Shown here one piece after another: positions 7,257 to 15,020 of a stretch of DNA of 51,036 nt (its first letter is position 1; each line of letters starts with the position of its first letter). Origin of the DNA: Cyclobacteriaceae bacterium. GTDB taxonomy: Bacteria > Bacteroidota > Bacteroidia > Cytophagales > Cyclobacteriaceae. Under the pieces are notes generated by a model. It searched no databases. It was not told the origin of the DNA and saw nothing but the letters and a program-made list of their open reading frames with translations. The stretch is taken from the NCBI GenBank assembly GCA_026989535.1, contig JALSJD010000201.1:1-51036 (forward strand). The letters are read 5' to 3'. Both the position numbers and the translations under genes were made by a program.

Positions 7257-9695
7257 ATGAAATACCTATACTTCGCAACACTCTTTTTTACATCACACTT
7301 ATTATTTGGGCAAACAGGCTCGGTAAAAGGAAAAATAATGCAAATTGACAGCATCACAGCCCTGCCTGGTGTTTCGGTTTATATAGAAGATTCAAACATA
7401 GGCGTAGCCTCTAACGGAAACGGCAATTACATCCTAAAAAATATTCCTGTTGGTGAATACACGCTTGTAGTTTCTGCCATTGGATATTTTACATTAACCC
7501 AAAAAATTACCATTGAAGCAAATAAAACTACGGTTGCCAGTTTCCCAATGATTGAATCTATTTCAACGCTTTCAGAGGTTACAGTTATGACTTCAGGGAG
7601 TGCAGGGATAAAAGAAATGCCTGGGTCTGCCTATTATATTTCGCCTAAAGCGATTGATAAATTTAGCTATACCGATGTTAGCAGAACCTTACGCGCTGTG
7701 CCGGGCGTAAATTTAGTAGAAGAGGATGGTTTTGGACTAAGGCCAAATATAGGATTACGAGGTACTGGCACGGAGCGTAGCTCGAAGATTACCATTATGG
7801 AAGATGGCGTACTTATGGCACCCGCCCCTTACTCCGCTCCTGCAGCTTATTATTTTCCAACGATTGGGCGCATGCAAGGGGTAGAAATACTAAAAGGGAG
7901 CAGCCAAATAAAATACGGCCCATATACAACAGGGGGAGCAATTAACCTACTTTCAACGCAAATTCCTAATGAATTTTCTGCACGAATAAATTTATTAGCA
8001 GGTAGTTATGGAGGCAGAAATATGCACGCTTATGTTGGCAATTCACATAAAAATGTAGCATACCTAGTAGAAACCTATCAATACGGCTCCAATGGGTTTA
8101 AACAACTAGATAATGGAGGCAATACTGGCTTTGACAAAAAAGATTACCTTGCCAAGGTAAGAATTAATACTAGCGAGACTGCTAAAGTGTATCAATCTTT
8201 AATGTTTAAAATTGCTCAGGTAAATGAAATCTCAAACGAAACTTACCTAGGCCTAACACAAGAAGACTTTGACAGCACCCCTTACCGTAGGTATTCCGGC
8301 TCACAGGTTGATAAAATTACAACGGAACAAACCCAATTATCGCTTACGCATGTTGCTCGGTTTTCAGAACTATTTAGCGTTACTACTACTGCGTACCGCA
8401 CAAGCCTTAGCCGAAATTGGTATAAATTATATGAGGTTAAAGACAATGCAGGAAATATAACAGGCATTACAAACATTCTTGATAACCCACATGATTATAA
8501 CGATGCTTATACTATTTTAAATGGCAGCTCTAGCACCAACCCCGATGCTTTATTTGTGAAAGCCAATAACAGAATATATAATGTGCAAGGCGTGCAAACA
8601 ATACTTAGTTTTAATTTTAATACCAACAACATTAGTCATGATATAGATGTGGGCATTAGGCTGCATAAAGATGAGATGGATCGTTTTCAATGGGTAGATG
8701 AGTATGCGATGGATACGGGTATAATGGAGTTAACAAAATCGGGAACCCCCGGCACTGAAAGCAATAGGATTGAATCGGCAAGAGCCTTTGCAACCTATAT
8801 TCAATACAAATTGGTGATGGGTAAATTTACTGCAATCCCCGGTCTGCGTTACGAAAATATGACGCTATCGAAAATGGATTATGGAAAAAACGATATAGAA
8901 AGGACAGGAACTGACTTAGAACAAAGAAGTAACCAAGTTGAAGTTTTTATCCCAGGAATTGGGCTTGATTATCGCCTTAATCAATATGTTAACACATTTG
9001 CAGGAGTGCATAAAGGGTTTTCTCCTCCCGGATCAAAGGAGGGCACTCTACCCGAAGAAAGCGTTAATTATGAGTTAGGCGTTAGGTTTAACAAACAGTC
9101 AGTATCGGGTGAAGCGGTAGTATTTGTAAATGATTACAGTAATTTGCTTGGAACAGACCTTGCGGCTGCTGGAGGTGGGGGTACCACAGAACTTTATAAT
9201 GCAGGCGAAGTGTTTACAAAAGGCTTGGAGTTTCAACTCACGTATGATTTGCTCTCCTATAAGCCTTATACGGCATTTCGTTTACCTATTTCAATTGTAT
9301 ATACTTATACCGATTCCAAATTTCAGAATGATTTTGACAGCAATAACGATAGCTGGGGGCAAGTGAAAGCAGGAGACGATTTTCCTTACTTAGCCAATAA
9401 TCAAGTTACTTTTATACTTGGCTTGGAACACGAAAAATTTAATATAAACTTAAGCGGCAGGTATGTTGATGAGATGCGTACTACACCCGGGCAAGGTGCC
9501 ATTCCTGCCAACGAAAAAACGGAAGCCTATTTTATACTAGATGCCAGTGCAAATTATTCTATCCATAAAAATGTATCGTTATTTACCAATGCGACTAACT
9601 TAACCAACAAAGCGTATTTGGTAGCTCGAAGACCCGCAGGTTTACGACCAGGTATGCCTATGGCATTTAACATTGGTATAAAGGCTAATTTTTAG
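7257..9695 (+). CDS. TonB-dependent receptor, FecA-like siderophore/iron-chelate type
   Basis: An 812-residue outer-membrane receptor for TonB-driven uptake. The signal peptide ends near Gly18. Residues about 22-105 form the carboxypeptidase-D-regulatory-like domain common in Bacteroidota receptors (GVSVYIEDSNIGVASNGNGNY). The plug follows at about 115-230, with LRAVPGVNLVEEDGFGLRPN, then IGLRGTGTERSSKITIMEDG and VEILKGSSQIKYGPYTTGGA, a pattern seen in FecA-type ferric citrate receptors. The remaining 580 residues give the beta-barrel, ending in Phe. Iron-chelate transport is the best guess from this plug and from the DtxR-like palindromes in its promoter. No FecI/FecR pair or siderophore genes are adjacent. 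Confidence 0.9.
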   Translation: MKYLYFATLFFTSHLLFGQTGSVKGKIMQIDSITALPGVSVYIEDSNIGVASNGNGNYILKNIPVGEYTLVVSAIGYFTLTQKITIEANKTTVASFPMIESISTLSEVTVMTSGSAGIKEMPGSAYYISPKAIDKFSYTDVSRTLRAVPGVNLVEEDGFGLRPNIGLRGTGTERSSKITIMEDGVLMAPAPYSAPAAYYFPTIGRMQGVEILKGSSQIKYGPYTTGGAINLLSTQIPNEFSARINLLAGSYGGRNMHAYVGNSHKNVAYLVETYQYGSNGFKQLDNGGNTGFDKKDYLAKVRINTSETAKVYQSLMFKIAQVNEISNETYLGLTQEDFDSTPYRRYSGSQVDKITTEQTQLSLTHVARFSELFSVTTTAYRTSLSRNWYKLYEVKDNAGNITGITNILDNPHDYNDAYTILNGSSSTNPDALFVKANNRIYNVQGVQTILSFNFNTNNISHDIDVGIRLHKDEMDRFQWVDEYAMDTGIMELTKSGTPGTESNRIESARAFATYIQYKLVMGKFTAIPGLRYENMTLSKMDYGKNDIERTGTDLEQRSNQVEVFIPGIGLDYRLNQYVNTFAGVHKGFSPPGSKEGTLPEESVNYELGVRFNKQSVSGEAVVFVNDYSNLLGTDLAAAGGGGTTELYNAGEVFTKGLEFQLTYDLLSYKPYTAFRLPISIVYTYTDSKFQNDFDSNNDSWGQVKAGDDFPYLANNQVTFILGLEHEKFNINLSGRYVDEMRTTPGQGAIPANEKTEAYFILDASANYSIHKNVSLFTNATNLTNKAYLVARRPAGLRPGMPMAFNIGIKANF

Positions 9696-10389
9696 GTTAT
9701 TTCAATATCTGCTAAGGGCGCAACATTTTGTACAAATCCTAAGCTACATTAAAATTTGCTTTTTCTACCTATTCCTAAAATAACAGCAGGAACAAGCACA
9801 TAGAAACAAAATGTTATGCACCCCTTTAATTAAGGCCTGCTAAAAAAAGCCTTAATACCAATTAATCAGTCAGTTAACACTTAGCCGAATAGCCAAAATG
9901 CCTTCATAAAAAAGCCTCAACGATGATTTTCGCTGAGGCTTTTTTTGATAACCCACACACTGGTTGATTTACTGGGTATTTTGGTTATTCGGTGTTGACC
10001 AAATTCCGATTTATTGCCCCCTTAGGTGGTTTAGTATTCTGCCCCTTTGTTTTTTTGTCTGTTTTCATTTTTAAAACGGCTTATTTATTGCCCATACAGC
10101 TGTTTTTTACTCCCAATAAAACACTTTTAGCAACAAACCTTCGGCTTTGCGGCTTTGCGGTTTAGCTGTATTTTTCCCAGCTCTTGGCTTTTTTTAAATT
10201 TTTCATTGTTTAATAATTATAGTTTAAACCCTAAATTTACTAATTTTATGTGGATTGTGTATCCTTCACCGTAGGTGTTTGGTTCAACAAGGTATATAGT
10301 TTATAAAGTGCAAGGGTTTTACTCCATAATTGATAAAATCCGTGCACTTGCGAGCTCTAATTATATAATACTTATAATTATTTGCTTCC
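9696..10389. other. Gene-free stretch with hairpins
   Basis: No coding region is supported in about 700 bases. It contains a terminator-like hairpin (9908-9946) nested inside an inverted repeat (CCGAATAGCCAAAATGCC at 9885-9902 against its near-complement at 9975-9992, two mismatches), and a second imperfect hairpin at 10306-10349 (AAGTGCAAGGGTTTTA and TAAAATCCGTGCACTT). Composition is otherwise plain and A/T-rich. Confidence 0.6.
9908..9946 (+). terminator. Terminator-like hairpin with T-run
   Basis: AAAAAAGCCTCA pairs with TGAGGCTTTTTTT across a 14-base loop. It lies about 210 bases after the TonB receptor stop, so it may end that transcript or belong to the surrounding palindromic element. 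It reads equally well on both strands. Confidence 0.7.
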
Positions 10390-10432
10390 TATATTTGCGC
10401 TATAATTTTAAAAGCGCAATATTTTAGCGCAA
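10390..10432 (+). promoter_or_regulatory. Promoter with TTGCGCTA/TAGCGCAA inverted repeat
   Basis: A -7 box TATATTTG (10390-10397) is followed by TTGCGCTA (10396-10403) and its inverted partner TAGCGCAA (10425-10432), with another GCGC between. The arms span the expected transcription start of the STAS-like gene, whose ATG is about 105 bases downstream. Operator function is inferred. Confidence 0.4.
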
Positions 10433-10502
10433 CAATAGCTGTATAAGTTGGGCGATATTCCATATTTTTAACGCTTACAGTATTTTCAGAAACCGATAAC
10501 GA

Positions 10503-10913
10503 ATGAAGACATTAATTTACTCTAATAAAATAGCTGAAATTAGATATGATACCAAGAGTAAAATCATTTATGCAGATTACCATGGAATTGTTGAATATAA
10601 CTTGGCCGAAAACGCTATTAAATCTATTAATCAAGTAGCTATTAATAATGGCATTGTTGGTGTTATTGCAGATGTTAGTAACCTAAGAGGTTCTTTTTAT
10701 CGCATAATGGACTATATGAAAAACGATGGATTTCCGCTGCTTATTAAGTATGGTCTTCGGGTTCATGCTCAAGTAATTTCTGAAGATATAATCATTCATA
10801 ACCTTTCGAATAGAGTTAAAGATTTTAGTAAAGAGCTTGGTATTGAATCTAAAATATTTACCGATGCCAATAAAGCAGAAAAGTGGGTTAAATCGGTATT
10901 AAAGGAAAAATAA
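10503..10913 (+). CDS. STAS/SpoIIAA-like domain protein, paralogue 1
   Basis: A 136-residue soluble protein with alternating strands and helices. It starts with a short strand pair (TLIYSNKIAEIRYDTKSKIIYADY), then a long helix, then a hydrophobic strand GIVGVIADVSNLRGSF, and ends with a FTDANKAEKWVKSV helix. The architecture and the final 'F-x-D-x-x-x-A-x-x-W-V' pattern fit SpoIIAA/STAS-like proteins found in multiple copies in Cytophagales. A clear paralogue is encoded at 37034-37450 (shared VADxxxxxGSF and SEDIIxxxLxN blocks). Function in Bacteroidota is not established; STAS folds usually mediate protein partner switching. It has its own promoter; the next gene follows after 34 bases. Confidence 0.65.
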   Translation: MKTLIYSNKIAEIRYDTKSKIIYADYHGIVEYNLAENAIKSINQVAINNGIVGVIADVSNLRGSFYRIMDYMKNDGFPLLIKYGLRVHAQVISEDIIIHNLSNRVKDFSKELGIESKIFTDANKAEKWVKSVLKEK

Positions 10914-10947
10914 GTTTGCACCCTTATTGGCGATTATTAAGAAGCAC

Positions 10948-11505
10948 ATGAACAAAATTCTTTCAATTTTTATACTGTTTTTATCAATTCCCCTCAATTC
11001 ATTGGGACAAAATACAGAATTTATTGCAATGGAATATGTCGGAGCAATTGGAAACAGAATTATAAAGGTTTGGCTAACTGACGAAAAAATTTTTGCTGCT
11101 AAAGTGAAAGGGTTAACTTCCGAAACTACTGTGTCACCTGCCCTAAATGAATCAGCTTTGGTTGTTAACTATGAGAATAGATCTAATCCTAATTCTTACG
11201 TTAACAAACAAAAGGAATCTATCTATAATGCTGTCAATTTTAATAAAATAACTCCTTCGGAATTTTTGAACCTTGACAAGAATAACTTTGTGATTAAAAA
11301 GAAGGATATTGCGGAATTCTACCATAACTCTAAAAAGAAATGGGGAATGGGTGGGTATCCACATAACGGTAGAATATTTGTAATATCTACTCCAACTGAA
11401 TTTAATAGAAAGAAAAAGCGCGAATTTATTCTTGTCGGAAATCAAGACGAGAAACCTATTTTAGAATGGTTGAAAAATAGCAAAGAACTCGATAACAAAC
11501 ACTAA
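10948..11505 (+). CDS. Secreted hypothetical protein
   Basis: I do not recognise this family. The chosen ATG at 10948 gives 185 residues with a textbook signal peptide (NKILSIFILFLSIPLNSLG, cleavage near the GQ); an earlier TTG at 10927 would put seven residues in front of it. AAGAAG just before this ATG can serve as a ribosome site. The mature part is rich in Lys and Asn, has a central YVNKQKESIYNAVNF segment and a GMGGYPHNGRIFVIS strand, and no cysteines. It ends before the convergent ppk2 genes. It probably works in the periplasm or at the surface. Confidence 0.6.
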   Translation: MNKILSIFILFLSIPLNSLGQNTEFIAMEYVGAIGNRIIKVWLTDEKIFAAKVKGLTSETTVSPALNESALVVNYENRSNPNSYVNKQKESIYNAVNFNKITPSEFLNLDKNNFVIKKKDIAEFYHNSKKKWGMGGYPHNGRIFVISTPTEFNRKKKREFILVGNQDEKPILEWLKNSKELDNKH

Positions 11506-11565
11506 GCAGGCATGCCAGCATTAGGTGTGCTAGCAGTTCAGTATAAATTATACAAAGGCAAACTT

Positions 11566-12441
11566 TCAAGAAATCAACTGCTCTACTTTTTTAGCAAATT
11601 TAAGTGAATCAGCCAACTGAATAATATCAGTAGGTTCAATTATTTTTTTAACCCGATCATCTTTGGGGTAATTAATAGCCCTTAATACATACTTAATTGA
11701 TTCGATTCGAGCATTGGGTTTATTATCGGCTTTTATAATATTCCATTCGCAATTTGGCCCGTTAGCTTTGGCAAACATGGCATTTTTATAAAAGGTGTAA
11801 TCATCCCATAGTTCCTGTGCACGATTATCAATTGGGCTTAGCTTCCAGTGCTTAAGAGGGTCTTGGCGAATAGAGTCGAACCTTGATTTTTGCTCTTCTT
11901 TTGAAATAGAGTACCAAAATTTAATAATCTGAATCCCATCTTTTACAAGCATATTTTCAAAATCACCTACTTGGTTCATAAACTCTCGGTATTGCTTTTG
12001 GCTACAATAACCATTAACCGGTTCCACAACAGCTCTATTAAACCAGCTACGGTTAAAAAAAACGATCTCTCCAGGGTTAGGCAGTTGTAATACATAACGT
12101 TGAAAATACCACTGTCCTTTTTCTGCCTTGGTTGGTGCCGGCAAGGCAACCACTCTAAGCATCCTTGGGTTCATATGTTCCACAAACCTTCGAATAGCTC
12201 CCCCTTTGCCGGCAGCATCTCGCCCTTCAAATAGAATAACCACTCGCTTATTTGTTTCAGCAACCCACTGCTGCATTTTTAATAATTCCTCCTGCAATTC
12301 TATTAACTTATGCAAGTATTTAGTTCTCCTTAGTGCTTTTTTAAGATTCAACTGCTTGCCTCGCAATAATTCTATTTTACCTTGTTTGGAAAGCAATAGT
12401 TTTAACTCCTTTTCCGATAATTTTTGCTCCTTGTTTTCCAT
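11566..12441 (-). CDS. PPK2 family polyphosphate kinase, Walker B Asp replaced by Asn
   Basis: A 291-residue PPK2 protein. These P-loop enzymes transfer phosphate between polyphosphate and nucleoside di- or monophosphates in the cytoplasm. Visible are the Walker A loop GRDAAGKG (73-80), the lid region with NPRMLRVVALPAPT near 91, GQWYFQRY near 109 and the RSWFNRAVVEPV block at 131. The residue just before RSW, Asp in the family and in the neighbouring paralogue, is Asn130 here; the codon is AAC. The remaining lid and basic residues are kept, so the protein may bind polyphosphate or nucleotide but with changed catalysis. It follows its paralogue with a 3-base gap, so the pair is an operon. An N-terminal charged helix (1-60) is normal for class I PPK2. 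Confidence 0.9.
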   Translation of the reverse strand: MENKEQKLSEKELKLLLSKQGKIELLRGKQLNLKKALRRTKYLHKLIELQEELLKMQQWVAETNKRVVILFEGRDAAGKGGAIRRFVEHMNPRMLRVVALPAPTKAEKGQWYFQRYVLQLPNPGEIVFFNRSWFNRAVVEPVNGYCSQKQYREFMNQVGDFENMLVKDGIQIIKFWYSISKEEQKSRFDSIRQDPLKHWKLSPIDNRAQELWDDYTFYKNAMFAKANGPNCEWNIIKADNKPNARIESIKYVLRAINYPKDDRVKKIIEPTDIIQLADSLKFAKKVEQLIS

Positions 12442-12444
12442 TGG

Positions 12445-13305
12445 TTAATCTATTTGTTCTACGGTGCGGTAATATTTACTTGCTTTAGTAGGGTCTGGAT
12501 TAATAAAATTACCTGCCTCTTCTTTGCCATCATATTCTAAGGTTGAAAGCACATAACGCATACTTTCTAACCGTGCCATTTTTTTATCATCAGAATTAAT
12601 AATTACCCAAGGGCTGTAGGTAGTATGTGTGCGGCTAAACATTGCCTCTTTATAACGGGTGTATTTATCCCATAATTCAGTAGCGCGTTCATCTACAGGG
12701 CTAATCTTCCATTGTTTAATGGGCGTAAGCTTTCTTGAATCGAACCGGTTTTTTTGAACCTCTTTGGAAACGGAGAACCAGAGTTTTATAATTATCACAC
12801 CATCCTCATACAACAGGTGCTCAAACTCAGGCGTTTGGCGCATAAATTTTTCATATTGCTTAGTGTTACAAAAACCCATTACAGGCTCAACCACTGCCCT
12901 ATTATACCAGCTACGGTCGTAAAAAACAATTTCACCAGGGTTTGGTAATTCTTTAACATAACGGGTAAAATACCATTGTCCTTTCTCTGTATTAGTAGGC
13001 TTATTTAATGCTACCACCCGCATAGATCGGGGGTTTAGGTGCTCTGTAAAACGCCTGATAGCACCGCCCTTACCAGCTGCATCTCGCCCTTCAAAAATAA
13101 TAGCGATCCGTTTCTTTTTCTCTTTTACCCAATTTTGCATTTTAATTAACTCAATCTGCAAATCGCGCAAATCACTTTCGTATTTTAATACTGATAATGT
13201 TTTCCTATACTTAATCCCACGGTTTTTAAAGAGTTGCTTTAGCTCATTTTTATCATTTATACCAGAAAACTCTTCATAAGTTATTATTGGTTCTGAATCA
13301 ATCAT
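12445..13305 (-). CDS. ppk2: PPK2 family polyphosphate kinase
   Basis: A 286-residue class I-like PPK2, aligned without gaps to the downstream paralogue through residue 150. It has Walker A GRDAAGKG at 73-80, GQWYFTRY at 109, and an intact Walker B EIVFYDRSWYNRA with Asp130 at the catalytic metal position. In characterised PPK2 proteins this Asp and the Walker A Lys are needed for phosphate transfer. It probably makes GTP or ATP from polyphosphate, or the reverse. It is the first gene of the pair, and a lipoprotein alkaline phosphatase is encoded upstream on the same strand across a repeat-rich gap, giving a phosphate-metabolism neighbourhood. Nucleotide preference cannot be read from sequence alone. 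Confidence 0.93.
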   Translation of the reverse strand: MIDSEPIITYEEFSGINDKNELKQLFKNRGIKYRKTLSVLKYESDLRDLQIELIKMQNWVKEKKKRIAIIFEGRDAAGKGGAIRRFTEHLNPRSMRVVALNKPTNTEKGQWYFTRYVKELPNPGEIVFYDRSWYNRAVVEPVMGFCNTKQYEKFMRQTPEFEHLLYEDGVIIIKLWFSVSKEVQKNRFDSRKLTPIKQWKISPVDERATELWDKYTRYKEAMFSRTHTTYSPWVIINSDDKKMARLESMRYVLSTLEYDGKEEAGNFINPDPTKASKYYRTVEQID

Positions 13306-13370
13306 TTATTGGGTCTTTTGGTGTTAAAAGAAGTGTTTTTTCTTCCATTATCATTTTAACCTGAACCCGA

Positions 13371-13484
13371 TTAATCGGGTTTAGGTTTTGAATAAAAATA
13401 ATCAATTCTCTTGTAAATAAAAGCCAAAACCCCACTTATAATAAATGTACCACCCCAAATATTGATATAACCTGAATTATTCAT
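13371..13484 (-). CDS. Possible 37-residue membrane peptide or gene remnant
   Basis: A short open frame beginning MNNSGYINIWGGTFIISG and ending with a basic tail (YKRIDYFYSKPKPD). It contains one predicted membrane helix (about residues 8-23) with positive charges after it. Its ATG overlaps the left end of the palindromic element at 13471-13684, so it may be the cut C-terminus of a longer membrane protein. A perfect palindrome AACCCGATTAATCGGGTT surrounds the stop codon. Too short for confident assignment. Confidence 0.25.
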   Translation of the reverse strand: MNNSGYINIWGGTFIISGVLAFIYKRIDYFYSKPKPD

Positions 13485-13684
13485 GCGTTTAGATTGATGC
13501 GGATACAAGGCGTCAAAAATTGAAGCTGTAGTGTTCTACAGCGATGTTTTTGCAACGAAGTAGACGCATTAATCTAAATGCACATTTTGGATTTTTTTAC
13601 AGCAATGAAATTTGTAAAAAATCACTTTTTGTTGTAGGCAACTAGTTTTAATGTAAAATTCAAAATGTTTATGAATAGTTCAGG
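13471..13684. repeat. Nested palindromic element, about 214 bp
   Basis: Outer arms CCTGAATTATTCAT (13471-13484) and ATGAATAGTTCAGG (13671-13684), one mismatch. Inner arms GCGTTTAGATTGATGCG (13485-13501) and CGCATTAATCTAAATGC (13565-13581), two mismatches. The core is a perfect GCTGTAG-TGTT-CTACAGC hairpin (13525-13542). No transposase is encoded. It looks like a miniature element or REP-type palindrome. Confidence 0.65.
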
Positions 13685-13691
13685 ATAAGGA

Positions 13692-13800
13692 TATCATATA
13701 ACAAATAGTTGAGGTTGTCGTCATTATCGAGCACCTGCCTGAATTGGCTTTGCTATGCGAAAGCGAAGCAAGGCAGGTATATAACTTGCAAAGTTGGGCA
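13692..13800 (+). repeat. TATCATATAAC-family dispersed repeat, copy 2
   Basis: Begins ATATCATATAACAAATAG, continues with GTCGTCATTATCGAGCACC and a nested CCTGCCT ... AGGCAGG hairpin holding GCTTTGC/GCGAAGC. It shares the first blocks with the copies at 4437-4550 and 50821-50915 (reverse). It abuts the nested palindrome on its left. Confidence 0.6.
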
Positions 13801-13839
13801 GGGGTTAATCGATGTACGAAATTCAAAAAAAAACAATGC

Positions 13840-14922
13840 TTAAGGAGTTAGGTTTAATGCCTTCATCATTTTAGTAAAAATAGTGTTGTTTTCATAGGTG
13901 CCAGAAAAAGCATCTGCTCCTGGCCCTGAGGCATACACAGGCACCATTACAGCTGTGTGGTGAGTAGTTGAAAAATGAACAGCAGTAGTATCATTCATAA
14001 TATTATCTCCAACTAGTGTTAATCCTCCTGTTTCATGATCAGCTGTTATAATCACTAAGGTTTCGCCATCTTTTGCAGCAAAATCAAGCACTTGGCCAAT
14101 TGTATTGTCAAAATCGAGCAGTTCACTTACCACATATTCAATATCATTTTCATGTCCGCCCCAATCAATTTGCGACCCTTCTATCATCAAGAAAAAACCT
14201 TGGTCGTTTTTGTTTAACAGTTCAATGGCTTTCATAGCAGCAGGAGCCAACATATCTCCTCGTCCTTTAGAAAAGGCAGGCATACCATCAGGTGCTAACA
14301 AAGCGGCTAATTTGCCAGAAGTAATATTTGCAAACTCAGCTTGTTCAAAAACAACCTTATACCCGTTTTTCTCTAAATCAGTAGTTAAATCTAAACTATC
14401 ATTACGTTTAGTAAAGTAATCTTTGCCACCTCCAATAAAAACATCAATGTCTGTTTTAAGAAAATCCAATGCTATTTCTTCTGCCATTTCTCTACTCGGC
14501 TGATGCGCAATAAAAGAAGCAGGAGTAGCGTGGGTAATAGAACTAGTAGCCACTAAACCAGTGGCTAATCCGGCTTCTTCTGCATATTCTAGAATAGTTT
14601 TTTGAGCCACAGTATCAGCATCTACCCCAATGGCTCCATTATATGTTTTTTTACCGGCAGAAAAAGCCGTAGCTCCAGCTGCTGAATCTGTAATATAATT
14701 GTCGGAAGAACTCGTTTTGGAAAAGCCAACATTTGTAACCCGTTCAAAGTTTAATTGGTTATTATTCACAGTCATTGCTGCTTGAATTTGGGCGACCCCC
14801 ATGCCATCGCCAATCATAAAAATTATGTTTTTAGGCTTATTAGCAAGTGTTTCTTGTTTTTTTTCGTTGCTTGCGCAGGCTATCATAAAAAGCAGCCCAA
14901 CTAGAATAAATATATTTTTCAT
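13840..14922 (-). CDS. phoA: Alkaline phosphatase, lipoprotein form
   Basis: A 360-residue alkaline phosphatase that releases phosphate from organic monoesters outside the inner membrane. The signal peptide ends in the lipobox MIAC with Cys16 lipidated. Metal and catalytic features of the PhoA superfamily are in place: FMIGDGMG with Asp39, the phosphorylated Ser80 in TDSAAGATA, THATPASF with a metal His near 130, IEGSQIDWGGHEND and the C-terminal TADHETGG. It is shorter than E. coli PhoA (about 450) but typical of short Bacteroidota forms. Neighbouring ppk2 genes suggest a common role in phosphate supply. It is divergent from the ctpA gene, with 98 bases between starts. Confidence 0.93.
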   Translation of the reverse strand: MKNIFILVGLLFMIACASNEKKQETLANKPKNIIFMIGDGMGVAQIQAAMTVNNNQLNFERVTNVGFSKTSSSDNYITDSAAGATAFSAGKKTYNGAIGVDADTVAQKTILEYAEEAGLATGLVATSSITHATPASFIAHQPSREMAEEIALDFLKTDIDVFIGGGKDYFTKRNDSLDLTTDLEKNGYKVVFEQAEFANITSGKLAALLAPDGMPAFSKGRGDMLAPAAMKAIELLNKNDQGFFLMIEGSQIDWGGHENDIEYVVSELLDFDNTIGQVLDFAAKDGETLVIITADHETGGLTLVGDNIMNDTTAVHFSTTHHTAVMVPVYASGPGADAFSGTYENNTIFTKMMKALNLTP

Positions 14923-15020
14923 CTGTAATTATTATTTAAAGTGCAATTTGCATAAAATTGAGGCTATAACAAAGTGTTAACCTCACCGTTAGATTAATAC
15001 TTTGTTATCAAAACACATTT

